The notes under the pieces were generated by a model, which saw only the letters and a list, made by a program, of their open reading frames with translations, was not told the origin of the DNA and did no database searches. This document shows, in pieces, positions 53,475-64,000 of a DNA stretch of 64,000 nt. Positions within the stretch are counted from its first letter, which is position 1. Each line of letters starts with the position of its first letter. Source of the stretch: Heterohyrax brucei (taxonomy: Eukaryota > Chordata > Mammalia > Hyracoidea > Procaviidae); assembly GCA_028571685.1 (NCBI GenBank), contig CM053158.1:58930001-58994000 (forward strand), written 5' to 3'. A program made the position numbers and the translations under genes.

Positions 53475-53647
53475 AAAAAAAAAAAAAAAAAGAAACCACT
53501 GCCACTGAGTCCATTCCAACTCATAGAGATCCTAAAAGACAAAATAAAGCTGCCCCAAAGACTTTCCAAGGAGCATCTGGCAGATTCAAATTGCCAGCGT
53601 TTTGGTTAGCAGCTGTAGCACTTAATCACTACGCCACCAGAGTTTCC
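53475..53647 (-). mobile_element. AfroSINE
   Basis: An A18-like tail is followed by 'actttccaaggagcatctgg' and 'cactacgccaccagagtttc'. Confidence 0.9.
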
Positions 53648-53984
53648 TGCAAGGGCTGAGAAACCCAAAAATTAGCAGGCTTGCTGTCAGGCTTCTGGCC
53701 TACAGGGTTGCAGAAGCTGGCAAATTCCGGAACCACAGGTCAGCTGGTAGGCTGCTGACTCATAGGGCTGCGGAAGCTGGTGAATGCCAGTCAGCAAGTC
53801 AGACAGCATGGTGTTGGCTCAAGTCCCCAGAACTGGAGTTCAGGTGATGATGGATGCAGGGTCTAGAGTGAGAGCTTTGACAGAGCATCTTAACATACTG
53901 GATGCAGGTCACATGCTCAAAGAGAGGCCCCTTACATCAGAGTATGACTCAAGAAACATATCATACTAATCTTGCCTCATTATA

Positions 53985-54150
53985 TTGTTGTTGTTATATG
54001 CTGTTAAGTCAATTCCAACTCATAATGACCCTATAGGACAAAGTAGAACCCTGTCCAAGTTTTCCAAGGAGCAGCTTGTAGATTTGAACTGTCATCTTTT
54101 GGTTAGCAACTTGGGCTCTTAACCACTTCACCACCAGGGACCTGTTACTA
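53985..54150 (-). mobile_element. AfroSINE
   Basis: It contains 'aatgaccctataggacaaag', 'cttttggttagcaacttggg' and 'cttcaccaccaggga'. Confidence 0.88.
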
Positions 54151-54244
54151 TATAGAGGTTAAAGTGTACAATACATAAAATGGCGTATAACGACATAATA
54201 CTGGAAATCATAATCTAGCCAAGTTGGCACTTAATGTTAATCAT

Positions 54245-55030
54245 CACAATACTTAAGGCTGTACTTTGACTCTCATTGACTTGTTTTGCTTTTCTGACTT
54301 GTTTTATTTGTGTAGATGGTCTGTTCCACAGTCAGCCCCTGGCCTTGTCCTGATTGATAATATTGAGCTTCTTCACTATCTCGTTCCATAGATGCAGTCT
54401 ATTTGATTCCTGTAATATTACAAGTGATGAGGTCCACACCTATAGTCGTTATTTATGTTACTGAAAAAAGATATTTCCAATAAACGTATCATAAGCTGTG
54501 CAAAATTCTGTCATGCATTCTCTGGCATAGTTTCTATCAACAAGGTCAAATCTGCCAACTTCTGATCCTTCTTCTTTGATGCCAGCTTTCACATTCCAAT
54601 GCATCTTACTTGCATCTTTGATCAATCTCAGACTGCAGAAAACGGAAAAACTCTTCAACATCTTCATCTTTGGGCTCGGTGGTTAGTGAGTAAATTTGAA
54701 TAGCAGTCATATTAACTGCTCTTTCTAGTAGGCATATAAATATTATCATATTACTAACAGCATTATATTTCAGGATAGAGTTTTAAATGTTCTTTTTGAT
54801 GATGAATGTGACACCATTATTCTTTAAGTTGTCATTCCCAGCATAGTAGGCCATACTGGTACACTGTTGTTCACTAATGCCCAGGATATCAATCTTCAAG
54901 TATGCCATTTCAATTTTTATGATGTCCATCTTCCTAGGTTCATACTTTGTATATTCCTTGTTCTGATTATCAATACATGTTTGTAGCAGTTTCTTTTCGT
55001 TTTGAGCCAAAAGGATACTTTCAGCAAAAT
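54245..55030 (-). mobile_element. RTE LINE, 5' endonuclease part
   Basis: The piece 55010-54783 reads ..KMDIIKIEMAYLKIDILGISE, then YYAGNDNLKNNGV, which is the N-terminal APE-type endonuclease of RTE. 54667-54458 continues it. Frames are broken. Confidence 0.85.
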
Positions 55031-55570
55031 TCTATTTAATAAAGTTCAAAACATGCAAAATCAAGCTATATATTTTAGAGAGGCACACAGATAGAAAAAC
55101 ATCAGTCTTGGAGAAAAGTAAAGAAGTGATTTACATGTGACATTTCATGGGCCACTTTCGGAAGGAGAAGTGAAGGAAGGCGTCATAATTAGGAGATTTC
55201 AGCTGCTTCTGGGGTAGTGAGCTATTTCACACCTTCATAGTAAACTTACATTTGCTTTGCGATTATTCATACTGACTTCACTTCCACTCTCACCAAGTTT
55301 AACAAGAAATTAGCATTTGTTCATTGCTGTAATTCAAGCTCTGACATTCTCACAATGGCACACAAAAACAAGCAACAACAATAATGCATGCCACTCAGTC
55401 ACACCACCACACATCAACACAAACACAGCTATGAGACACTGATATACCAATGTTATGAAATCTCACCAAGATGTTTGTACAGCGCTGCCAACGTAAGCAC
55501 ATAGTGGCAAGTTCACACACTTAACTATCAGACCTCGTATGTTACTGAAAAAGGATATTTGCAGTGAATA
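55030..55570. other. Unassigned stretch between two RTE copies
   Basis: Possibly RTE 5' flank. It is rich in CA near 55380-55440. No gene is seen. Confidence 0.4.
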
Positions 55571-55574
55571 GATT

Positions 55575-55705
55575 GTTGATCTTGCCATTAAATAGATTCT
55601 GATTCACGACAACCTAATGTGTGTCAGAGTAGAACTGTGCTAGGTTTTCAATAGCTGTGATCTTTTGGAAGTAGACCACCAGGACTTTCTTCCAAGGCAC
55701 CTCTG
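55575..55705 (-). mobile_element. Old AfroSINE
   Basis: A decayed version with 'cagagtagaactgtgctagg', 'gatcttttggaagtagacca' and 'ccaaggcacctctg'. Confidence 0.55.
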
Positions 55706-58345
55706 TTGTTGTTGCTAGGTGCCATCAAGTCAGTTCTGACTCATAGCGACTCTCTGCACAACAGAACAAAACACTGCCCTGTCTTGCACCATGTCCACAA
55801 TCGTTTTTATGCTTAAGCCCATCATTGCAGCCCCTATGTCATTCCATCTCATTGAAGGTCTTCTTCTCTTTCGCTGACCCTCCACTGTAACAAGCATGAT
55901 GCCCATTGCTCCTGACAACATGTCCAAAGTATGTCAGACAGAGTCTCTCGATCTTTGCTTCCGAGGAGCACTCTGGTTGTACTTCTTCCAGAGCAGATCT
56001 GTTTGTTCTTTTGGCAGTCCGTGGTACATTCAATATTCCTCTCCAACACCACAATTCAGAGACATCGATTCTTCTTCTGTTTTCCTAATTCATTGTCCAG
56101 CTTTATCATACATACGATGCAATTGAAAATAACATGGCTTGGAGCAGGTGCACCTGAGTCTTCAAGGAAACATCTTTACTTGTCAATACTTTGAGGTCCT
56201 TCGCAGCAGATTCCCCCAATGCAATGTATCTCTTGATTTCTTGGCTGCTGCTTGCATCAATGGAACCATGTAAAATGGAATCCTTGACAACCTCAGTCTT
56301 TTCTCCATTGATCACAGTACTGCTTACTGATCCAGTGGTAAGGATTTTTGTTTTCTTGATGTTGGGGTTCAATCCATACTGAAGGCTGTGGTCTTTGATC
56401 TTCATCAGTAAGCGTTTCAAATCCTCTCCACTTCCAGCAAGCAAAATGGTATCATCTGTATAATGCAGATTATTGAGTCATCCTCCAATCCTGATGCCTC
56501 GTTCTACTTCATATAGTCCAGCTTCTCAGATTATTTGCTTTTGCATCGTCAATGAAATACAAGTAAACATCTTTCTGGTATTCTCTGCCTTCAGCCAAGA
56601 TCCATCTGACTTCAGCAATGGTATCCCTGATTCCAAGTCCTTTTCTCCATATAGCTTGAATTTCTGACAGTTCCTTGTCAATATACTATTGCAGTCTCTT
56701 TTAAGTGATCTTGAGCAAAATTTTACTTGAGTGTGATATTGTCTGATAACTTCCACATTTGGTTGGATCACCTTTCTTGGGAATAGCCGTAAAATGGACT
56801 TCTTCCAATCATGTAGACAAGTAGCTGTCCTCCAAATTTCTAGGCATAGATGAGTGAGCACTTCCAGTGCCACACCTGTTTGTTGAGATCTCGATTGATC
56901 TTCCATCAGTTCCTGGAGCCTTGTTTTGTGTCAATGACTTCAATGCACCTTCAACTTCTACTTTCAGTACCATCAGTTCCTGATCATATGATACCTCTTC
57001 AAGTGGCTGAACATCAACTAGTTCTTTCTGGTAGGATTCTGTATATTCCTTCCATCTTCTTTTGATGCTTCCTGAGTCATTTAATATTTTCCTTGTAGAA
57101 ACCCTTCACTATCACAATTTGAGGCCTGAATTTTTTCTTCAGTTCTTTCAGCTTAAGAAATGCAGAACGTGTTTTTTCCTTTTTGGCTTTCTATTTCCAG
57201 CTCTTTACATACATCATTATAATACTTTATTTGTCTTCTGAAGCTGCCCTTTGAAATCTTCTGTTCAGTTCTTTCACTTTGTCATTCCTTCCTTTTGCTT
57301 TAGTTGCTCAACATTCAGGAACCAGTTTCAGAGTCTCTTGTGAAATCCAATTTGGTCTTTTCTTTCTTTCCTGTCTTTTTAATGATGTCTTGCTTTCCTC
57401 ACAGATATCTTTGATGTCATTCCACAATTCGTCTGATCCTCAGTCGTTAGTGTTCAACACATCACATCTGTTCTTGAGGTGGTCTCTAAACTCAGGTGGG
57501 ATATACTCAAGATCATACTTTGGCTATCCTCTACTTATTCTAATTTCCTCCAGTTTCAATTTGAATTTGCATATGAGCAATTGGTGGTCTGTTCTGCAGT
57601 CAGCACCTGGTCTTGTTCTGGTTGCTGATATGGAGCTTTTCCATCATATTTTTCCACAGATGTAGTAAATTTGATTCCTGTGTGTTCCATCTGGTGAGGG
57701 TCATGTGTACAGTTGCTGTCTATGTTGGTTAAAAAAGGTATTGGCAATGAAGAAGTCATTAGTTTTGCAAAATTCTATCATGCACTCTCCAGCATCTTTT
57801 CTATCTATCACCAAGGCCATATTTTGTAACTACCAATCCTTCTTCTTTGTTTCCAACTTTTGCATTCCAATCACCAGTAATTATCAATGCATCCTGATTG
57901 CACATTTGATCAATTTCAGACTGCAGAAGCTGGTAAAAATATTCTATTTCTTCATCTTTGGTCTTAGTGGTTGGTGCGTAAATTTGAATAACAGTCGTAT
58001 TAAATAACCTTCCTTGTAGGTGTATGGATATTATTCTATCACTAACAACATTGTACTTCAGAACAGGTCTTGAAATGTTCTTCTTGACAATGAACGCAAC
58101 ATCATTCTTCTTCAAGTTTTTGCTCCCAGCATAGTAGAACACATGATTGTCTGATTGAAAATGGCCTATACTGGTCCATTTAGCTCACTAATTCCTAGGA
58201 TATCAATGTCTATGTGTTTAATTTCATTTTTGATGATTTCCACTTTTCCTAGATTCATACTTCGTACATTCCATGTTCTGATCACTAATAGATGTTTGCC
58301 GTTGTTTTTCTTCTCACCTCTAGGAGGATTCAAACCACTAATCTT
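55706..58345 (-). mobile_element. RTE LINE, nearly complete but dead
   Basis: It runs from the (aac)-type 3' end with 'gtcagttctgactcatagcg' to the APE endonuclease part at 58142-57801 (FYYAGSKNLKKNDVAF, DALIITGDWNAKVG). Reverse transcriptase sequence lies in the middle (56444-56106, LLMKIKDHSLQYGLNPNIKK). Several stops and shifts are present. Confidence 0.9.
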
Positions 58346-58485
58346 TCAGGTAGTAGCTGAAAACTTTATCATTTGTACCACTCAGGATTTCGTGATTATT
58401 CATACAACAGTATTTATGTTTACTATGTTTACTATATTTATGTAAACTATGTTTAACATTCATTTATGTATTGTCATTTTCAACA

Positions 58486-58632
58486 GGACCCTTGGTAGTA
58501 TTGTGGTTAAGGACTCAGCTCTTCACCAAAAGGTTGGTAGCTCAAATCCACCAGCCATTCCTGGGAAACTCTGGGGGGCAGTTGCACTCTGACCTATAGG
58601 GTTACAAGTCAGAATTTGCTTGATGACAAGTC
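58486..58632 (+). mobile_element. AfroSINE
   Basis: It contains 'cttcaccaaaaggttggtag' and 'gacctatagggttacaagtc'. Confidence 0.8.
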
Positions 58633-58834
58633 AATTATGAAGAAAAATAAAGAAGTCAAAATTCTCTCAAGTTCAAAGAACTTTAGACAAAACAAATTCC
58701 ACTGAAGAAGTGTAGGAATTTACAAATTATGATCTGACTTAATAATTGGAAATGACATGATGCAAATCTAAGACTATCAGCTAAATGACCATGTTCTTTA
58801 AATTATAAAGTTCCCATTTTAGACTATGAAGTTG

Positions 58835-59335
58835 TAGGTAGTTCAGTGATAGAATTTTTGCCTTGTATGTCGGAGCCCTGGTGGTGTAGTGGTTAGGAAC
58901 TTGTATGCTAATCAAAAAGTCAGAATTTTGAATCCATTTCTGCTCCTTGGAAATCCTATGGTACAGCTAAATTCTACTCTAGAGGGTCCCTATGAGTTGA
59001 AATCAACTGAATCGCTGTGAGTTTGGTTTGGGGGATTTTGGGGGGGGTGTAGACCTGGGTTTGATTTCTGGTCAAGGCATTTGATGAGCAGCCACTACCT
59101 ATCCATCAATGGAGGCTTACATATCATATGGAAGGGGTATCTGCAGGCTAAAATGGACTAGGAAGAAAGCCCTAGGTGATCTACTACCAAAAACTAGCCC
59201 ATGAAAATTCTATGGATTGCAACAGTCCAATTTGCAAAACTGTCATGGGCAGGACTCAAGACTGATCAGCATTTAGTTTCTTCATGGGTCACCATGAGTC
59301 TGGGACCAATTTCACAGCTGCTAACAACAACATTT
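58835..59335 (+). mobile_element. tRNA-Gly-headed SINE split by an AfroSINE
   Basis: The head 'gtagttcagtgatagaattt' and the later 'gtagacctgggtttgatttc' look like the A and B boxes of a tRNA-Gly gene. A body of about 270 bp follows, ending 'gggtcaccatgagtctggga' and (aac)n, an RTE-type tail. An AfroSINE (58868-59045) interrupts it in the anticodon-arm region. Confidence 0.65.
58868..59045 (+). mobile_element. AfroSINE inside the tRNA-Gly SINE
   Basis: It begins 'cggagccctggtggtgtagt' and ends 'gagtttggtttgggggattt'. Confidence 0.88.
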
Positions 59336-59344
59336 TAGACTACA

Positions 59345-59512
59345 AAACCAAACAAACTCACTGCCATTAAGTTGATTCTGACACACAGTGACCTTATAGG
59401 ACACTGTAGAACTGCCCCATAGCATTTCCAAGGAGTCCTCGGCAGATTTGAACTATCTAACTTTTGGTTAGTAAATGTAGCACTTATCCGCTACGCCATC
59501 AGAGTTTCCTTT
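59345..59512 (-). mobile_element. AfroSINE
   Basis: It contains 'cactgccattaagttgattc', 'tagcatttccaaggagtcct' and 'ccgctacgccatcagagttt'. Confidence 0.9.
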
Positions 59513-59544
59513 TAGACTCTAAATAAGCCTTAATGTTGTTATTG

Positions 59545-59722
59545 AAGATTCCTGGGTGGTGCAAACAGTTTGCACTCAACTACTAACACACTCAGCCTAT
59601 AGCAGAAGAAAAGCCTTATGATCTGTTTGCTTAAAGATTACAGCCAAGGAAACGATATGGAGCTGTGATATTCTGTAACACATGGGATTGCCACGAGTCA
59701 GAATTGACTAGACAGTAATGAT
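59545..59722 (+). mobile_element. AfroSINE, long-head variant
   Basis: It contains 'cctgggtggtgcaaacagtt', 'gaaaagccttatgatctgtt' and 'gccacgagtcagaattgact'. This is the variant also seen at 13140. Confidence 0.82.
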
Positions 59723-59734
59723 GTGTTTCACTTG

Positions 59735-60135
59735 TTTTGTTGTTATTACTATTATTTTGGTTGTTGTTAGTTGCCCTCAAATTAGTTCCACTCATGGATA
59801 CCTGTGTGTAACAGGACAAGACATTGCCTGGTCCTACAGCACCCTCACAGTCGTTAGTATATGTGATCCCACTATTGCATCCACCATGTCAATCCAGCTC
59901 ATGGATGGTTTCCTTAATTTTCACTGACTCGAAACTTTACCACACATGGTATCATTTTTTAGCACTCGGTATTTCCTGATGATGTGTCCAAAGAAAGCAA
60001 GTCAAAGTCTCACCATCCTTGCTTCTAAGGAGCATGCTGCCTATCCTTCCATAGAGGCTGTTTGCTTGTTCCTCTGGCAGTCTATGATGTAGTCAATACT
60101 CTTCACCATTACCACAGTTTGAATGCCAGAAGAGA
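59735..60135 (-). mobile_element. RTE LINE 3' end
   Basis: It starts with (ttgttg)n-type sequence and 'tgcctggtcctacagcaccc', and ends near 'caatactcttcaccattacc'. Confidence 0.8.
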
Positions 60136-61105
60136 ATTCTGGCTCAGCATAGGCGGTCCCATGGGATGAACTCAGGCTGTCAAGGAAAGCCAGTGCACCA
60201 GCCTCTGCCAAATGGCATCTTGAGTGTGTTCGACTTCCTTGCTTGCCAAGCCTCTCTTGTGATTTAAAATGTGAAAACAGGAGAAAGAAGAGCCTGTGCT
60301 CTGCCCTGTATGTGTACTTTCTCCTCTGTGCTCAGATTGAGGGACTTAGATCCATTTATGGGCAGGAAGCCAGGATTCTTAGGTGTTCAGTGTTCTTTTG
60401 GCCCCTCTAGACCCACTGCTCACCCTCCTCCACCCTTCTTGGGCCCTGGCCAGCTCCTCTTTGAGGACAGTGTTAATGGACTCTCCTCTAGGGCTTCAGG
60501 TCAGGCTTAGCCTATAGGTGGGCCTGGCAAGTGCCATCCGAGGCTTGCTAATGAGGTTGAACTCTTTGTTCCCCAACTTCCTCTATGCCAGGCCACAGGT
60601 TGACATGACTATTCACCTACTTGAGGCTACAGGTCTTGCCAGGAGACTCTCCCACAGCAACATGCCTAGTAAGCGTTCCTTCCCCGGGCCTCTGCAGGTT
60701 CAGGTGTTGAAATAGCTTCCAAAAGCTGCAAGCCTTGGGGTGCTTCACCACCCCTTGTTGGTTTCCTTTGCCTCTGCCTCAACTTTGTATGTTCTCACAT
60801 CTCTAGACTCCCTTTGCTTTCCACCCTGACAAGACCCTAAACGGTACACTAGGCTTTCTTTTTCTTCACTTTCACTCTCCTTTGGCTGTAAGTAGCTGGA
60901 CTTTTTTGATGGGGGAGAGGAGGTATCAACTTGAGTTATGACCGTAACCAGGACAAATTGCAGTCACTTAACTGAGCACTGGTGACGCAGAAAGGAATGT
61001 CAAAGTTCACAGATAATTAATCTACTGGAGATTAATTAATCTACTGGGGAGTGTCCTGAATGGGCCACCACCAAAGGGAGCAGACCCAAAGAGGGAAGCG
61101 ATCAA
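60135..61105. other. Unassigned stretch
   Basis: Fairly GC-rich with short open frames, but no family match, splice pattern or repeat that I recognise. Confidence 0.4.
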
Positions 61106-61109
61106 GGAA

Positions 61110-61445
61110 AATATGTGTTATTGATTGAATTGTGTCTTCCAAAATATATATTGGAGCCCTAACCCCTGTACCTGTCAATATGACCCTGTTTGGAATTAAC
61201 TGTTATGATAATGAAGTCCAATCCTGAATCATAAAAAGAGCAGGAGAGAGACACACAGAAGGACAGTAAATGCCGAGGATGACCAGCAGAATCCAGAAAC
61301 TAGGAGAGAGGCTCACAGAAGTATTGAGATGGCTGAGACCCTTGCTTGGACTTTCGGCCCCCAGAACTGTGAGAAAATACAGCTCTGCTCTTTACAGCTC
61401 CCAGCTTGTATTTCTGCTGCTGCAGCACTAGGAAACTAAGACAGC
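61110..61445 (+). mobile_element. MLT1-type MaLR LTR
   Basis: It runs from 'ttgattgaattgtgtcttcc' through 'ggagccctaacccctgtacc' and 'cccccagaactgtgagaaaa' to 'gcactaggaaactaagaca'. Confidence 0.75.
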
Positions 61446-63145
61446 ATCATAGAGTGAAAGACAGCTTGGCAAACAGGGCTAGGGGTGAACTGTTTAGGGC
61501 AGAGGATGATATGCAGAGACATGGGGAGCGGTAAGTAGCTAGGCACCGCTGAGAAGGAGGCAAATCCAGGTCACAGAGGTTCACACGGGCTAACACATTA
61601 AAGCCTTTTTGTCCCAACGGGGAGCCTTTGAAGGACTTCAGCAGGGGAGTGACATGACCAGGTTTACATTGTGGAAAGGTCTTTCTGGTAGTGGAAGACA
61701 ATTTAGAAGAGGCAAGTTTAGGAGCAGGGAGGCCAGCCAGCATCTACTGCAGGAATTCAGACAAAACTAAAGGAAGCATGAACCAAGACAATGGCAAAGG
61801 CAGCAGAGTGGGTGAGACCAACAAAGGAGATGCTCAGGAAAGAGGACTTGCTAGCACAGTGGAGGTGTCTATATGGAGGAAAACCTGAGTCCAGCAGGAC
61901 TTGCAGATGCCTGGTTTGAGCACATTGTTGCACTGGGTACTTAATGTTATCTGGATTCTTCCACTGCATAATGTCACTGAGACTCATCTACCCTGGTACA
62001 CGTATCAGTGTCAGCTCAGTTCTTTTTCCTGCTAAATAGTGGTCTGCAGTGTGATGGTCACTTATACAGCCATTCTCACAGTGGTCTTGTGAGTCCTACA
62101 AAATAATTAGGTGGGACTATGCAAAGAAGGTGCTTCTGGCTCACCAAGGGGGTTGGGCAGCTTGCTAATAATGCAAATAAGGTACGTGAAACAGCTGGGG
62201 GGTAGGGTCACTCAAATAAGGAGCATGGAACCCTAACGAAGAGACTGGTCAGTTTTGCCGTTGCTCTAGACTTAAAAGAGAGCCAGTTCTACAGCAGGGG
62301 TTAGGGATGGAACCTGACTACCACAAGAAGAGTCAGAAGCAAGGTGCATCCTTTGGACCCAGGGTCCCTGCACTGAGAACCTCCTAGACCTCGGAGATGA
62401 AGAGAGAGAGAGAGAGAAAGCTGCAATACCAGAGATGGTGCAAAAGGACAAGAGTCAGCAGCAGAATCAGGAAACTGGCACAAGACAACATAATGGGCTT
62501 CTCAGCCCACAGAGTAAAGTGGCCACGTGGAGTCAGGTGACCCATAGAGCGAGAGAGCTGAGCATCTTCAATATGAGGTTTCCTGGTAAAGTGGGGTGCC
62601 CCTGGGTACTTGCTGGCAGAGCCAAAGAGCTCTGTAACATTCACCTGAGCAGGCCAGAGGCCTAGCTAAAGAGCTGAGGGACTGGGGGCCAAAGAAAGGC
62701 CTGCATCCTGAGTCATTCTTGATCCTGAATTGCAACCTGTTACTTCCATAATGAAAGCCATAATTACAAGTACTGTCTGTGACTTCTATGTGGTCATTAC
62801 ACTAAATTATCAAACCCAGCAGAGAAGTAGAGAATGCCATTACAGTGTCGGTTGGTGTCAGAACAGGTAAAAAGGTTGGAAAGAGGAGATATGTCTGACC
62901 TTCACCTCATAGAAATCAGCCTTGGGCTGTTGATCTTGATTCTCCTCTTCCCCTTTACAGTTAGAGAAGGTCAGACAACCACACTACACTATTTTTATAC
63001 ATCCATTGCATAAGTACACCACAGTTAGCTTATCCTTTCCCCTGTTGATGAACTGCAAGCTATTTCCAGCTTTTTCTGCCTATGCTTTTGAACCCACTGC
63101 TGACTTGACTCTCGTAACCTATTCTCTCTCTATCCCTTCCACTCA
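61446..63145. other. Mostly unassigned stretch
   Basis: I see no gene. It holds a (GA)n run at 62400-62418. 61600-61740 reads like old repeat sequence of unknown kind. Confidence 0.4.
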
Positions 63146-63149
63146 CAAT

Positions 63150-63390
63150 CAGTCCCACACTCATTAGCCTCGCAAATACTAACTCATCTTTTAAGACCCA
63201 ATTCAAAGGTCAACTTCTTGAGGAGGCATTTTTCAGGCCTGCTGTCCCACCCCTGAATGGACTACTCCTCCCACGCATGTACATATACTTCCATCCCAGC
63301 CTCCTCAATTTATGACACTTAATTGATTTACAGCTGTATCTTTTATCCCTTAGCCCACACTTCCAGGTAAGGAGCTATGGATCTCTCATA
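63150..63390 (-). mobile_element. L2-like fragment
   Basis: It resembles L2 in reverse ('ttttaagacccaattcaaag', 'cttgaggaggcatttttcag'). Confidence 0.6.
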
Positions 63391-63399
63391 GCTATATTG

Positions 63400-64000
63400 C
63401 AACACCCGAGAGCCAGGCTGGAATGGAGGCCTGGTTCTGGTACTTACCCAAGTTTTCAAGCCTACACTTCATCTGAAACACGGAGATAATTACAGAGCCT
63501 ATGATATAGGTTGAATTGTGTCCCCTCAAAATTTGTGCATGGACTCGGCAAATTCATGATTCCCAGAGTTGTGTGATTGTCCAACATTTTGTCATCTGAT
63601 GTGATTTTTCGATTGTAACTCTTACCTCTACGTTATGGTAATGAGGTAGGATTCAGGCTAGTTGTGTTAACGAAGCTAGAAACAATCTACAACAAGAACA
63701 AGAAGTGTTTTAAGTCAATCTCTTTTGAGATACAAAAGAGAGAGGCCAACAGAGAGACAGGGGCCATCATAGCACCAAGAAAGCAGAGCCAGAAGTGGGC
63801 ATCTGTTGGATCTGGGAAGCAACTAGAGCAGAGGAAGTTTGATGACAATGACCTTCCTCAAGAGCTGACATAGATAGCCTTCTTTTGGAGCTGGCATCCT
63901 GAATTCAGACTTCTTCCTGCTAGACTGTGAGAAAATAAACTTTTGTTTGTTAAAGCAGTACCAGATGACTAAAACTGCCTACCTCAAAGGGTTATTGTGA
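63400..64000 (+). mobile_element. MIR split by an LTR
   Basis: The MIR core (63400-63505, 'acacggagataattacagag') resumes at about 63975 with 'tgcctacctcaaagggttat'. It continues beyond the window. Confidence 0.6.
63506..63974 (+). mobile_element. MaLR-like LTR nested in the MIR
   Basis: It begins 'taggttgaattgtgtcccct' and ends 'agcagtaccagatgactaaa'. It is one of the same family as at 14123 and 42295. Confidence 0.8.

Larger units (their letters stand above)
53346..54240 (-). mobile_element. ERVL-type LTR with two AfroSINEs inside
   Basis: LTR sequence 'agagatttatcgcaaggaaa' resumes at 53650 and 54155. Its middle holds a local repeat of about 45 bp ('ggttgcagaagctggcaaat' / 'ggctgcggaagctggtgaat'). 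Confidence 0.65.

Noticed and set aside
58835..59080. A functional tRNA-Gly gene
   Set aside because: The A and B boxes are separated by an AfroSINE, and the sequence continues into a SINE body. No cloverleaf can form.
60135..61105. Exons of a gene such as AOC1, expected near TMEM176A
   Set aside because: The sequence is GC-rich with short frames, but no amine oxidase motif or splice-joined reading frame could be found.

Overview
This is mammalian nuclear DNA, and the interspersed repeats point to an afrotherian, most likely elephant-like, genome. It carries at least 15 copies of the tRNA-derived AfroSINE (ending in a 'ccaccagggtttcc'-like motif in reverse), several RTE/BovB-type LINEs ending in (aac)n, several L1s, and a family of MaLR-like LTRs. 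The species cannot be named from the sequence alone.

The only genes I can support are the paralogous pair TMEM176B (minus strand, coding exons between 16391 and 24845) and TMEM176A (plus strand, coding exons between about 30032 and 33175). They are four-transmembrane, CD20/MS4A-like intracellular cation-channel proteins of myeloid and lymphoid cells. They stand head to head around a bidirectional promoter at about 28.2-29.4 kb. TMEM176B reads as an intact 271-codon gene whose splice sites all work. TMEM176A has conserved exons and splice sites, but this sequence carries a one-base loss in the fourth coding exon, and the usual start codon appears to be out of frame. The two noncoding first exons and their flanks form arms of an inverted repeat of about 280 bp. 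That shows the pair arose by an inverted duplication that copied the promoter too. Two AfroSINEs have since landed between the arms.

Layout. 1-1870: edge of a MaLR-like LTR, then an ERVL-like gag remnant with its LTR (minus). 1870-3540: L1 3' end. 3540-4690: old L2, LTR-like and AfroSINE sequence. 4690-12650: a nearly complete but dead L1 of about 8 kb, with a minisatellite-like 5' UTR and a solo LTR inside ORF2. 12.7-16.0 kb: MIR, AfroSINE, and an RTE broken by an LTR. 16.0-28.4 kb: TMEM176B, with a large first intron full of L1, LTR, L2, RTE and MITE insertions. 28.2-33.3 kb: promoter and TMEM176A. 33.5-45 kb: layered L1, LTR, RTE and AfroSINE insertions. 45.9-52.3 kb: an ERVL provirus with both LTRs and a 5-bp target duplication, apparently inside remnants of an older ERV. 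52.3-60.1 kb: LTRs, RTEs and SINEs. 60.1-64 kb: mostly unassigned sequence with MaLR, L2 and MIR pieces.

No tRNA, rRNA, CRISPR or bacterial-type feature is present, and I do not see exons of other genes known from this syntenic region (GIMAP, AOC1). The most interesting signals are the palindromic bidirectional promoter, its third partial copy inside a TMEM176A intron, and the TMEM176A frameshift.
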